A stretch of 64,000 bases of DNA, taken from NCBI RefSeq assembly GCF_037975245.1, contig NC_092566.1:5706001-5770000 (forward strand), in the 5' to 3' direction. The notes under the pieces were generated by a model that searched no databases, was not told the origin of the DNA, and was given only the letters and a program-made list of their open reading frames with translations. This DNA comes from Apostichopus japonicus. Taxonomy: Eukaryota; Echinodermata; Holothuroidea; Aspidochirotida; Stichopodidae. A program made the translations under genes and the position numbers. Positions 1-12,207 of the stretch are shown in pieces. Numbering within the stretch: position 1 is the first letter of the stretch; each line of letters starts with the position of its first letter.

Positions 1-2330
1 TCAGGGGTTCTCATCACTGATATAAGTGACCATTTTCCGATATTTCTAAAAGTGGTAGGGAAGAAAATCAGATCTAACAACACCATCTATATACGTAATT
101 ACAATACTAACAACATAAACGGTTTACTTCTGAAATAAGGGACACATATTGGGATAATGTTTTAAACGAAAATGATGTCAATTCTGCCTATAATACCTTT
201 TTTAATTTTCTCAGTTCAACTTATAATACTTGTTTTCCTATTCGCCAAATCAATCATAAACAGCGTCGTAGAAAGAAACACCCCTGGATTACGAATGGTA
301 TTTTGACTTCCATTAAAAGGAAGCACAAACTTTACAGACGTCAGTTAAAGTCTCCTACAGTTATGTACGAGTCTATGTATACAACGTATCGTAATAAGCT
401 TAATCAAGTAATCAGACTTTCGAAAAAGCTCTATTTTGACAATAAATTTAATGAGAGCAGAAATAACACAAACCATACATGGCGTACTATTAATGAAATG
501 TTGCACAATAACCGTAAAGAATCATCATATCCTGCTGTTTTCAAAGATGGTGACCAAGAAACCAGTGATGAAAATAACCATTGCGAATAACTTCAACAAT
601 TTCTATGTAAATCTTGGACCATCGCTTGCTAGTAAAATAAATAACAAAGGTAAAAACCATCTATGATAACAATAGTCATTCAATATTCACATTCCCAGTC
701 ACTGAAGAAGAACTAATTAAAATTGCAACTTCCAACTTGAAACCCAATAAAGCAGCAGGATATGATGATTTCAAACATGGTATTATAAAAAATGTTATTC
801 CTTTTATTGCTAAGCCTTTGACCCATATATGTAATTTATCATTTAACACTGGCGTATTCCCAGATAAACTTAAAACGGCAAAGGTTATACCAATCTATAA
901 AAAGGGAGATTCAAATGTATATGAGAATTATCGACCGATTTCATTGCTTTCCTGTTTTTCTAAAATCATAGAACGACTTATGTTCAATCCCATATTTAAT
1001 TTTCTTAACCAATATAATATTCTCTGTAAAGAACAGTACGGCTTTCGACCCGAACATTCTACTGAACTGGCTTTGGCAGATGCACTTAACAGTTTACATA
1101 CTAGTCTTAATAATGGCAAAAATTGCATAGGTGTATTCCTCGACCTTTCGAAGGCGTTTGACACGATCGATCATACCATCCTTATCAATAAATTATTTTC
1201 ATACGGCATTAGAGGAACTACTCTCAACTGGCTTGAAAGCTATATTTAGAACTGCAGATATCAGTATACCTTGTATAAAATTTCTAGATCCGATCTTGCT
1301 AAAATTCGTTGCGGCGTTCCACAGGGTTCAGTCTTAGGTCCTTTGTTATTTATTCTATATATAAACGATATTTGTCATGTCTCCAAACTAGCCAAAATCA
1401 TTCTCTTTGCTGATGACACCAGTATTTTCTTCGAGAGCGACGACATAATCACATTATCTTCCAACGTGTCAAATGAATTAAATAAATTCTGTAATTGGTT
1501 TTCAGCCAACAAATTATCACTAAATGTACAAAAAAGTAATTACATTGTCTTTAATACTCGTAATACACTTATTTGGAATAAAGATATATGTATGGATGGG
1601 AAAATAATTAAGCAAGTTTATACTACTAAGTTTTTAGGTGTAAATATTGATTGTAAACTTAGCTGGCGCAACCATATTTCAACTATTTGCAGTATAATTG
1701 CACGGAATGTTGGCATATTATCTAAGTTGAAATATTATCTATCGGAAAACATACTCAGAACACTATACCAGACCCTGGTTGTCCCGCATCTCACTTATTG
1801 TTCCATTATTTGGTCTGGTACATACAACACCAACCTTAACAATCTTATAATACTCCAAAAGGCAGCCATTCGCCACATAACACACTCAGCCCCACGTGAG
1901 CACACCAGTCCCCTATTTAAGAAACTCAACTTACTAAAATTGCACGATCTCATTAAAGTTAAGCTTGCATTATTTGCCTACAAGACCTGGAATGGATTAC
2001 TACCAGCTGCCTTTGACAATTTTTTAACCAGTAACAGAGATGTACATAATCATAACACGAGGCATGCTAATCATGCCCACTATAATCTCTACAATACCAC
2101 CATTGGAACTTTAAGCCTACAAAACCGTGCAACAAAAACATGGAATCTTCTAATGAACGATTTAAAGAGTAAAAAGTCAGTCACATAGCTAGTTACTGAC
2201 TAAAACTAAATTATACCTGTATGTAATTACTATATATATATATATTGAACATTTAATTTGTACTTATATCTATGTATATATTCATACACATATATATATT
2301 TTGTTTTCTTTTCTTTTCTTTTCTTTCTTC
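1..2330 (+). mobile_element. Broken non-LTR retrotransposon (LINE): end of endonuclease, reverse transcriptase, C-terminal region
   Basis: Translation of the first bases gives an SDH-containing end of an APE-type endonuclease (ITDISDHFPIF), followed by several frame changes and stops. The RT follows in pieces: 737-1249 holds the fingers/palm part (YRPISLL, QYGFRPEHSTELAL, FLDLSKAFDTIDH) and 1271-2188, in another frame, holds GVPQGSVLGPLLF, the catalytic FADD box and a C-terminal region with LQKAAIRHITHSAPREHTSP. Frameshifts near 590 and 1245 and an early stop near 138 show that this copy is dead. After the stop comes a short AT-rich 3' tail and a CTTTT-rich tract. By motif style it belongs to the Jockey/CR1/I side of LINEs; I cannot fix the clade. 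A relative lies at 11219-12080 on the other strand. The 5' end is outside the window. Confidence 0.9.
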
Positions 2331-2384
2331 AGGGAGTCTTCCACATTGTTAAGCTTTTAAGCTTTATGGAAGACTTCCCTCCAC

Positions 2385-2830
2385 TTTGTACTTTTGTGGC
2401 AAACAAATAAATATTAGCCAGTGGTGGGAGACCAGGGTGGAATTCAGTGACCAATGGTACCCTTTTGGAACTGGTTTGACGAGTCATGTACGTCAATGTT
2501 TCGGTACGGGGTTTGCTTTTAGCCTTTTTGATGGCATCTTCAATAGTACCCCGAAAGTACTGTATGTGTTTAGGAGGTGTGGTGACAGTTCTTTAGTGCG
2601 GGAATCACAACCGACTTCAGAGGAGCAAATGCGTCGAATGCGCAACGCTTGACTGTACGGAATATTTCTGGTACGGTGACGTGGATGGTAACTGCTTGTT
2701 AAAAGGTAGTTGTGCTTGTTCGTGGGTTTATGGAACAAGTCTCTTTGAGTGAACCATTGTATAGGGTCACAGTGGTGTCCAGGAAGTGAACGCCATGTCC
2801 AGAAATATCTTTTACAGCTTGAAGAAGAAG
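2385..2830 (-). mobile_element. Penelope-like retroelement fragment (C-terminal part of RT)
   Basis: On the minus strand, with frame changes, this segment reads FLDTTVTLYNGSL, then KPTNKHNYLLTSSYHPRH, IPYSQALRIRRICSS and further on RVPLV.EFHPGLPPL-like text. These blocks are typical of the RT and linker of Penelope-like elements (established family knowledge). No GIY-YIG endonuclease is visible before the segment runs into the LINE tail near 2330. The fragment abuts, at about 2823, the outer end of the left arm of the inverted duplication, so it probably marks the breakpoint or a later insertion there. Confidence 0.65.
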
Positions 2831-3002
2831 CCTTACCGGTACTGTTTAACTTCATATTAAATGTAACTCATATCATATTATTTTACAATTTTTCTCAACG
2901 TAATATTAACCAGGTTTCAACGTTGATATGAAACATACAAAGACCTTTAATCGTGATATTAATATTACGTGAATCATTATTGAAACAAGTTACCGTTTTT
3001 AC

Positions 3003-5108
3003 TTGTTTTCTCAGAGGTCTGTTCTTCGGTAGCTGGAACAGAGAGAAATATATATAATAAATAGACTATGAATAATGACGTCAATGGCGTGCCATAGACT
3101 CTCATTCTCTCTTCGAACCAAAAACGCAGCCGACGTGGCCACTCTCTCTCTCTTTCACCTCCCTCGATCGACCTCTCTCTCGATTATATATTTCTCTTTC
3201 ATATGTGGGAACCAGCTGCGACGAGACCCAGGTCTGGCCCCACGGAAAGTTATGTGATTGGACCGCTTGGGAGGTGCACTGTCATTTTCCCTTACATTAT
3301 AAAAATGTAAATTATATCTAAAAAATACCTTATCCTTCATCCCATATTTCCCGGGCTCTCTATTTGACTCCGGGCCCCGGGGCTACAGCCCCTGACCACC
3401 CCTACCTTCAGTTCCGGTGGTAACAAAGAAGCATTTTTATAGTTTTGTTTTTAAATTTTTAAATTCAAGTGCTTACTCGATGGTCTGTCTGTTGTGGATG
3501 CAACGCTGGTAACTGAAAAATACAATTTATCAACACATATTACATCATTATGGAACTTATATTAATTATCCATGCAAAGTTGTTATATGGATTTCTCTGC
3601 TCACAATTTATTACAATCCGTTCGCATGTGCTAAAAAAACATACGTTAGCTAGTTTTGTGTATATGGAAAAAATGCTTACTTGTTGTTCTGTCTGTTGTG
3701 GATGCAACGTTGGTAGCTGAAAAATATAATTTATCAACATAACATCATTATGGAACTTACATTATCCATGCTACCTTGTTATACGATTGTCTTGCTCGCA
3801 AATTATTAATATAACATCAGTTTAATTAATTCATAAACCATTCATCTTACCGTTCGCATGTGCGAACAAATTATACATTAGTTAGTTTTATGTATATGGG
3901 AAAATGCTTACTTGTTGGTGTGTCTGTTGTGGTTGCAACGTTGGTAGCTGAAAAATATAGTTTATCAACACATATAACATCATGCAAAACTTACATTATC
4001 CATACTACCTTGTAATATGAATTTTGTGTACGTAATTTATTAATATAACATCAGTTTTATTCATAAACCATGCATCTTACCGTTCGCATGTGTGAACACA
4101 TCATACATTAGTTAGTTTTATGTATATGAGAGAAATGTTTACTTGTTGGTCTGTCTGTTGTGGTTGCAACGTTGGTAGCTGAAAATATAGTTTATCAACA
4201 TATATAACATCATGCAAAACTTACATTATCCATGCTACCTCGTTATATGAATGTTTTGTACGCAATTTATGATTATAACATCAGTTTCATTCATAAACCA
4301 TGCATCTAGCCGTTCGCAAGTGCGAACAAATTGTACACTAGTAAGTTTTGGGTATAAGGGGAAAATGCTTACTTGATGGTCTGTATGTTGTGGATGCAAC
4401 GTTGGTAACTGAAAAATATAATTTATCAACATATATAACATCATTATGGAACTTACATTTTCCATACTACCTTGTTATATGAATGTATTGCTTGCAATTC
4501 ATTAATATAACATCAGTTTAATTTATAAACCATGCATCTTACCGTTCGCATGTGCGAACAAATTATACATTAGTTAGTTTTATGTATATGAGAAAAATGC
4601 TTACCTGTTGGTGTGTCTGTTGTGGTTGCAACGTTGGTAGCTGAAAAATATAGTTTATCAACATATATAACATCATGTTTAACTTACATTATCCATGCTA
4701 CCGTGTTATATGAATGTTTTGTACGTATTTTATTAATATAACATCAGTTTAATTCATAAACCATCAATCTAATCGTTCGCATGTGCGAACAAATAGTACA
4801 CTAGTTAGTTTTTTGTATATGAGAAAAATGCTTACTTGTTGGTCTGTCTGTCGTGGTTGCACTGTTGGTAGCTAAAAAATATAATTTATCAACACATATA
4901 ACATCATTATGGAACTTACATTATCCGTGCTACCTTGTTATACGATCGTCTTGCTCGCAATTTATTAATATAACATCAGTTTTATTCATAAACCATCCAT
5001 CTAACCGTTCGCATGTGCGAACAAATAGTACATTAGTTAGTTTTATATATAGGCTATGAGGAAAATGCTTACTTGTTGTTCTGTGTGTCGTGTTTGCACT
5101 GTTGGTAG
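3003..5108 (-). pseudogene. Truncated duplicate of the GPCR stalk region: nine splice-flanked mini-exons
   Basis: Eight 36-bp exons lie on the minus strand at 5073-5108, 4836-4871, 4605-4640, 4373-4408, 4143-4178, 3912-3947, 3681-3716 and 3477-3512, then a 30-bp exon at 3003-3032. Each is preceded by a (T)nAG acceptor and followed by a GTAAG donor. All are phase 1 at both ends, so any number can be joined without changing frame. Each 36-mer adds 12 residues such as TTNVATTTDRPT, TTNSATTTDRPT or ITNVASTTYRPS; the 30-mer adds TTEEQTSEKT. None has a stop. The matching signal-peptide segment near 5830-5740 has a 5-base length change that puts its ATG out of frame, and the downstream exons expected to the left are replaced by Penelope and LINE sequence. 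I therefore call it a broken copy, although a transcribed fragment is possible. Confidence 0.7.
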
Positions 5109-5275
5109 CTGAAGAATATAATTTATCAACACATATTACATCATTATGGAACTTACATTATCAATGCTACCTTGTTATACGATCTTCTTGCTCGCAATTT
5201 ATTAATATGACATCAGTTTAATTCATAAACCATTCATATACCGTTCGCATGTGCGAGCAAATCATACATTAATGA
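3440..5275. repeat. 231-bp tandem repeat array, each unit holding one mini-exon
   Basis: Exon-to-exon spacing is 204, 231, 231, 230, 232, 231 and 237 bases. Each unit also carries a conserved intronic inverted repeat, GTTCGCA-TG-TGCGAAC or a close variant, and the phrase taacatcagttt. The right arm has only two units (18577 and 18808, again 231 bases apart), so array length differs between the two arms. Confidence 0.85.
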
Positions 5276-6165
5276 AGGGATAGGTGACATAATCGTTCCC
5301 GAGGACCGACCTGCGGCTCTCGACGCCTCTGGTGGTGAACAAGAGTGACGTAACTCAAGGGGCAAAAAAGGTGGTTTTAGTAGAAAATTAAATGATCCCG
5401 CTCCCTACAAAAAAATGAAAAATGTCATAACAACAGTCCTTTTGTCCCTACTTGGCGTATGTGCACCTTTAAAGTAAAGAAAATATATGTTTACAAAGGC
5501 CTTACTTCATGCCGTGAGAGAGTGTGAGAGGGTAGGACTGGTATGAGATGAGAATGACTAAGGGCGTGATTTTTCTCAACATAAATGTCATTAATGGACA
5601 AGGAACGAAATTCAACCCCAGCTAAATGATATTCCATGAGGCGCCGTCTGTCAAAGTTAAAGAGAAAACAATCAAAAAGATGAACAAGCAAAAGAAGAAT
5701 ATAGCAGTTACAATATCGTTATACTAACCCATATCGCCTAGCACCTGTTGAAAGTTACAACCGCAAACCATCGCTATGGCTAAAAGGGTTGCCAACGCAA
5801 CGCAACGGTTAACAACGCATGATCGTAGATTTACTAAACATGGAATCCTCGAGAAAAAAAAAAGAATCAACGAATCAACAATACACTAAACTTGGTGAAC
5901 GAAACTAACACGAAGTCTGGCACTTTGAAGGTTTGAATCTGTACACCACCGCTGTCTTAACCCGATAGAGTAAATCCACAGATTTCCATGAACAGTCCAA
6001 CTGCTGTGTGGACCCTATCAATATAGATTTGGACAGGTGTAATGACCTTCAAACGGCTAAATTAATGCGTCACAACGCTAAACACGAAGGGAAAACTTAG
6101 ATCCAGACTGGCATACCATAATGATAATGGTAACTTGTACCAAGGACCCTTGCAATGAGGAAGTA

Positions 6166-7505
6166 CACATGAAAGTGTTTCCCTTCGTCGTGCAAGACAA
6201 TTAGATATTGTTGTTATGCAAACAGTGTTGCAATTGCTTTTATGTAACGGTGCTACGTAATACGTAAATATAACCTGAATCTTTTATGTGCATATTGTCA
6301 CAGTCAACACACGAGAAAAAATAATAGTTCACTGTTTTTTTTTTTGTATAAACTGTACTAGTGGTTATGGGAGTTCAATACAACACCACATGTGTCATCA
6401 CACTATAAGTGACCTTTTTCATTCCGCTTCGAAGAATCTGATTTGGGATCATAAATCAGGTCATGTCCGTTTGTTACTGTCAAGGGCGTAGGAACCGGGG
6501 GGCTGGGGAGCGCCAGCCCCCCCCCCAGTGAAAAATGTGGAGGGGCGGAAGTATCATTCCGCCCCCCCCCCCCCGCTTCGCAAGTCAGAAAACCCCTTTT
6601 TCATTTCCAAATGAGAAAAAAATCTCATTTGGAACACCAAATTGCATCTAAGGCAAGGTGAAAATACAAAATTAAGTTTACAAAATGGAGTGGGTGTTGA
6701 AGTGTGCTATATTGCACCAAATTGCATCTGAGGCCACCTGGAAGTGCAAAAAATCCCAAAGGGGAGGGGGACACCCCCTCCCCTTAGACCCCTCCCCAGG
6801 CCGGCCATCAGTCTTCAGCCCCCCCCCCCCACACATCACATGAAAGTGTTTCCCTTCGTCGTGCAAGACAATTAGATATTGTTGTTATGCAAACAGTGTT
6901 GCAATTGCTTTTATGTAACGGTGCTACGTAATACGTAAATATAACCTGAATCTTTTATGTGCATATTGTCACAGTCAACACACGAGAAAAAATAATAGTT
7001 CACTGTTTTTTTTTTTGTATAAACTGTACTAGTGGTTATGGGAGTTCAATACAACACCACATGTGTCATCACACTATAAGTGACCTTTTTCATTCCGCTT
7101 CGAAGAATCTGATTTGGGATCATAAATCAGGTCATGTCCGTTTGTTACTGTCAAGGGCGTAGGAACCGGGGGGCTGGGGAGCGCCAGCCCCCCCCCCCCA
7201 GTGAAAAATGTGGAGGGGCGGAAGTATCATTCCGCCCCCCCCCCCCCCCGCTTCGCAAGTCAGAAAACCCCTTTTTCATTTCCAAATGAGAAAAAAATCT
7301 CATTTGGAACACCAAATTGCATCTAAGGCAAGGTGAAAATACAAAATTAAGTTTACAAAATGGAGTGGGTGTTGAAGTGTGCTATATTGCACCAAATTGC
7401 ATCTGAGGCCACCTGGAAGTGCAAAAAATCCCAAAGGGGAGGGGGACACCCCCTCCCCTTAGACCCCTCCCCAGGCCGGCCATCAGTCTTCAGCCCCCCC
7501 CCCCC
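6166..7505. repeat. Tandem duplication, 671-base unit
   Basis: The sequence starting at 6166 (cacatgaaagtgtttccc) starts again at 6837 and runs nearly identically to about 7500; differences are mainly in the lengths of poly-C tracts. The unit includes about 320 bases of duplication-arm DNA plus most of an hAT-like MITE (second copy 7152-7536). The first unit breaks off inside the MITE at a poly-C run, suggesting unequal exchange or slippage there. Identical small reading frames in the two units are a by-product. Confidence 0.9.
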
Positions 7506-7536
7506 CGCCACTCAAAAGTACCTTCCTACGCCACTG
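7152..7536. mobile_element. hAT-like MITE (family B)
   Basis: The ends are CAAGGGCGTAGGAACC and the inverse of CAGTGGCGTAGGAAGG. The flanks gttactgt (7144-7151) and gtaactgt (7537-7544) form an 8-base target duplication with one mismatch. The body has long G/C homopolymers near the ends and a palindromic phrase around aaatgagaaaaaaatctcattt. Another copy with an exact duplication is at 36721-37063. No transposase is present; hAT assignment rests on 8-base duplications and TIR style. Confidence 0.75.
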
Positions 7537-8159
7537 GTAACTGTTAATATAGAAAGTTCGTCAGTGTACGGCATATTCCATGTAAAGGATGATGCTCAGT
7601 TGCTTAAGAGTCTGAAAACTAGGATGGTCGTTCAGAGAATATTAACAATTTAATTATTGTCATATTTATATAAATTTAGTGTTAGGATACAGTAAATGTG
7701 TATTATTTTGCCTGCTTGGCGTTCCAAGATATCCCCAGAATGAGCCCGAAGTTTCTACAACTGTCACTACACTATATATTAGTGTTTCTACAACTTTCAC
7801 TGCACTGTATAACTCATGAGAAGATGTAGAAAAATATCCATAACGCATGTTTCTATTCTTTATGAATCGTTCAACGAGAGTGTGCCTGAAGCATCCATAG
7901 AACAAAGCTGAACTGGTATAAATTCTTGGACCTGAGAAGCGAAAGAGAGATGAACATCACCTCCAGGAGACCGTCAAGATTCTCGTTCCTGTGCTCAGAA
8001 GCCATATAAAGAAAGCCTAATTTGCTCCGTTGTCGATATTATACTATGGCCTAGCCTACATTGTAGTTGCCTTAGCCTGATTTATACTGCTGTACAATGT
8101 TAATAGACACTACGCATATTCATATACACACTTAGAACAAAAGGGACTTCGGAGCAACC

Positions 8160-8607
8160 TTTTGGGTTCTTCACCTTGTCACAAATAAAGCACCCTTGTT
8201 GGTTCTTTAAAGAACCCTACGGAAGGGTTTTTGAGAAGAACCCTATGGAAAGGTTCTCTGGAAAACTTGTTAGGTTTCTTCGAGGCACCACTATATTTAC
8301 AAAGGGGGTTCTTCAGGGCACCGCGTTTTCGTAAATAGGGTTCTTCGGGGCACCATGTTTTCATAAATATGGTTATTCGGGGTACGACTATATTCACATA
8401 CGAGGGTTCTTCAGGGCTCCACGTTTTCAAAAATAGGGTTCTTCGGGGTACCACTATATTCACATACGAGGGTTCTTCAGGGCTCCACGTTTTCATAAAT
8501 AGGGTTCTTCGGTGTACCACTACAATCATATATAGGGTTCTTCCGAGCACCACCGTTTTTATATTTGGTTCTTCAGGGCTCACACATCGTATACACATAA
8601 AAACCAC
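8160..8607. repeat. Minisatellite built on GGTTCTTCRGGG
   Basis: About ten copies of a unit beginning gggttcttc(a/g)gggcacca, with an alternating longer form (about 40 and 85 bases) that includes atattcacatacgag or ttttcataaat. The reading frames that cross it on both strands are only products of the repeat. Confidence 0.8.
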
Positions 8608-8609
8608 AG

Positions 8610-10130
8610 AATGCTCATCTTAAAGATAACTTTATGTATTTGAAAATCACATAAAAACATGCTTACAGATTCGAAATTCAACATTTAAAATGTCAAACGT
8701 CTAATAAAATTATTCATTAAAAAATCCAATAACGTGATTGGTTGGTTGTTAGGCGTTTAACAGTCTTACTTCAACGGTCAAAGTCGAACGTTCCAGAAGC
8801 AGAAAAACTTCAATATTAAGTGCAAAGTTGGTTTAAAATAAACATACCACCTATGTATGTATTGTATACCCTTCTCCATGTGAAAAATAATATTTAGAGG
8901 AAACCTTCAATTAACTAGAAAGTGAAAAGTGAAAACTCAAGCTATACATAACCGTTGAAAGGGAAATAACCTCAATTGAGGAAAAATAGCATATCTGAAT
9001 ATTACAAACACAACTGTTAATCCCTGTAACATTGTTATCCCCCATTTGAATGAAGCCCGCTCATACTGTGGCATACTTAAAAAAGATGGTTCAGTGAACA
9101 GAAAACCCTCAATTGTTTGGTTGATGGGGGTTTTACCTTAACAATCAGTCATATATGCCAGAGAGGTGGGAAAAGCAGGGTATAGTCTAGTAAGGTTGAA
9201 CGTCCTGAGAGAACTCCATTGGAGTATGATGTCAAGACGACCAATAACCCAACTGACCAATCAATCAAGTTCAGGTTACCGTGAACAGCGCCATCTACTT
9301 GCCCGTAGAAACCAGTTAGGAAGTGAATTATAGGGAAAAGAAATAGGAATGAAGCGGAAAGATAAGAAATAATGTGAATGAATGGATCTGTTTATTAGTT
9401 GTACAGAAATCTTTATGAAAGTGCAAAAAAACGGGATTTAAAAAGTCGGGAAGATGTGCTTAGATCTTCTGGCACAAATTTGTATATGCAAGAAATTGTG
9501 AGAGGGAAATGTTTGACGAAGTTAGAACCATTAAGGAGGTGAGAATGGGTGAGATAAGAGTGTCCAACCGGAGATGTATGATTATGGTTTACCCCTTGGT
9601 AACATAGTTAAGTTCAATATACACTACAAGAGTGACATGTCAAATATATAACATTATCTAAGAACCACCACAATGATAATGCTTAGTGTTTTGTTTCTAC
9701 TGTGAAAAGGGAAGCAGGTAAGGTATTCCACAATTGATGTTAATAATATGAATGTTACACCCACCATTCACAACATGAAAAACAATAGCTAACAATATGA
9801 AGTTGTGAAACAAGAGACATGCAGTTGAAGGTTTATCACCATTACATAAGTTTTACATTTATCTCTACCTATAAGCTTGCCCACAATGCATAATGAAATT
9901 GAATGTGAACATGCCATGAAATTGTACATATCAGTTAACAATATTATTATGCCAAATATGAAACAGAACTGATACATGGTTGCTCAAATTAAGATTTTTA
10001 CATAAAACTCTTACAGCTCAATGCATGACATCAAAAACAAAACTGCACATCTTCAGACTATGAGCTACCTGTGCACTAAATATGAACTGAATCAATTGCA
10101 CAGTCTTGAGATATTGTGCTTACACGTTGG
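8610..10130. other. Intergenic stretch, no gene seen
   Basis: AT-rich unique-looking DNA. I found no splice-consistent exons, RT motifs or terminal repeats. The few short reading frames have no recognisable motif. Confidence 0.5.
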
Positions 10131-10139
10131 GTGTCACAA

Positions 10140-10500
10140 ACATACATCTACACGCACATGCCAGTATAGGTTCCTGATGCTTTCTACATACATATAAATG
10201 CCAGCATAGGTTCCAGAAGCAATCGCATCGGAACCACAACCAGAAAGCAATAGTGCACATCTAAGGGCCATGGGCATTTGTGACTGACAGAGGACCCCAT
10301 TGTATTTTCTTTTGTATTTACCACCCTAACTCAAACACTAACAATAAACTCTCTATTGTATGTCGCTTTTGACTTTTTGTTCCCATTGTAATTGCCGACC
10401 GAGGACCAGGAAATCCTTTCTTCTGGTCCTCTGGAATACAGGCACACACACATGCCAACAGGACCGCATTGGTTCCTGATGCTGGTCGCATCGGAACCAA
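10140..10500 (+). repeat. Two copies of a repeat terminus ending in a GGTTCC...GGAACC hairpin
   Basis: The phrases ggttccagaagcaatcgc..cggaacc (about 10209-10235) and ggttcctgatgctggtcgc..cggaacc (about 10470-10497) can form stems, and the second is preceded by cacacacacatgcca and followed by aaaaag. The same arrangement ends the repeats at 51120-51185 and 58480-58550. Confidence 0.55.
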
Positions 10501-11218
10501 AAAGTGTCAAGAACTTGTAATACATAAGAAAGAAATGATTATAGGCCACAGACCATAATCAAAAATTTCACAGTGAGAAGCCACCCAGAAAATCCGTCGG
10601 CCAACTGCAAACACTGCCAGACACCAACAATGGGTATTAATGAGTAAGCTCTGTATGTAGACGAATTACTGGCATTTGTACACTTTTTGAACTTTTTAAT
10701 TTAAAGACAAAGGAATGTATAAGTCTTTTTGAGGTCCTTTGGGTACTCAAACCCATAGACCCAAAACACTGCCATCAAAAGTGCCACACCCAACGTAACA
10801 TCACAAGAGCCATCGTCTATGATGGGGCTGCACCCCTCTGCCACCACAGTGATGGTTTCTGCATGAAGAATATCTGTTTCTCCATGTATTTTCAGCAAAG
10901 GCATGGAGTTTGTTTCTTCCTGAAGTATGATAAACATACAAGTTTTTTTTTTGTATATTTGTATATTTATTTGTTTCATCACAATTTACAGTGTGACGGG
11001 AGGTCGCCTATAAATCCTGCAAGGCTTAACAAAGTAGGAGACTCCCAAAAAAAGAGAAAAAGAGAGAAAAACTTAAGAATAGAAAAAGGAAAGTTAATAG
11101 TAGCATCTACAATGAGGAAATAATCGAAATGACGATAATTGAAATTAATAATCTTAATAAACAATCCTAACAATCTTTATAATTATCTTAATCACAAACA
11201 CACACAAGAATAAATCCA

Positions 11219-12090
11219 TCAATAGTGAGAAATAATTACAGTTTGGAGATTCCTTTTGAATACAGAGTAAGAAGGCTTATTCTTAATATTATCCTGGAGA
11301 TTATTCCACGTGTTTATAACACCAATACGAGGGCTTAAAGAACCCTTAGTACTTCGATGGGATAAAACATGTGCGTTATTACAATTGCGTGTTTGATGGT
11401 TGTGGATTAGTCTATTACTATAAATAAAATCTTTAAAAGCCTCGGGTAGCAATCCATTCCATGCTTTATATGCAAATGTTGCAAGCTGGACTCTTATAAT
11501 ATCATTTAGTTTTAATAAATTTAATCTTTTGAATAATGGGCTAGTATGATCACGTGGTGCAGCATGTGAAATATGGCGGATAGCTCTCTTCTGGAGGACA
11601 CATAGGTGATTAAGATTTGTAGAATAGGTTCCTGACCAAATAGTCGTGCAATAAGTTAATTGGGGTAAATCAGAGTTATATAAAGTGTTCTGAGTATATT
11701 TGGAGGTAAATAATGTTTTAATTTGCATATAATACCAGTATTTCTAGCCACTCTGTTAGACTGCTGATATATGATCACGCCACGAAAGTTTATTGTCTAT
11801 GTGTACACCCAAGCAAGAACTTTGTAGTGTTAACCCGATTAATAATTTTATCATTCATGGTAATATTGTGATCCCATCTGAATGAGTGACTAGCATTAAA
11901 CACCATATAATTAGTTTTTTTCTATATTAAGAGATAATTTGTTTGCTGCAAACCAGCTGGAAAATTTAGTTAATTCAGTAGAAACAGTTTTATGTGATGA
12001 GAGTAGATTTTGGGAATCGAAGAAAATATTTGTGTCGTCGGCAATAATATTGTTTAGCTATATCGGAGACATTAACGATATCATTGACAT
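11219..12090 (-). mobile_element. LINE RT C-terminal fragment, decayed
   Basis: On the minus strand, 12090-11740 reads through frameshifts as ADDTNIFFDSQN, then KFSSWFAANKLSLN, then TKFL-GV-like text. 11728-11219 is open and reads LTYCTTIWSGTYSTNL, LQKRAIRHISHAAPRDHTSP and FAYKAWNGLLPEAF. These match, block for block, the C-terminal half of the LINE at 1-2188, so both belong to one family. The element is 5'-truncated, as is usual for LINE insertions, and is not functional. Confidence 0.85.
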
Positions 12091-12207
12091 AAATTATAAA
12101 TAATTATAAATTGTTTCGAAAATTTTGCAACAGGACTTTCAAAACATCCTATGACCATTATCCCAATACATTAACTTTGAATGATGGATTTGATGTGTAA
12201 TCACCAA

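Larger units (their letters stand above)
2823..6200 (-). repeat. Left arm of a large inverted segmental duplication (partner about 16030-19500)
   Basis: Read on the minus strand, this interval follows the + strand of 16030-19500 in order. Shared landmarks include the block with caaggrtccttggtacaag (left about 6150, right about 16080), the signal-peptide segment (left about 5820, right 16441), a block with the reverse complement of gaccgacctgcgg (left about 5310, right about 17070), the 36-bp mini-exon units, a GC-rich intron block (left 3150-3400, right 18900-19150), the 30-bp exon (left 3003-3032, right 19276-19305) and the end near 2823/19500. The arms differ by many substitutions and by array length, so the duplication is not very recent. 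The right arm has a private stretch at about 17120-18540. Confidence 0.8.

Noticed and set aside
10701-10982. Minus-strand frame with FEYPKDLKKTYTFL-like end, possibly part of a larger protein
   Set aside because: The end vaguely recalls a C-terminal phrase of uncharacterised animal proteins, but there is no firm domain, no splice support and the rest is low-complexity.
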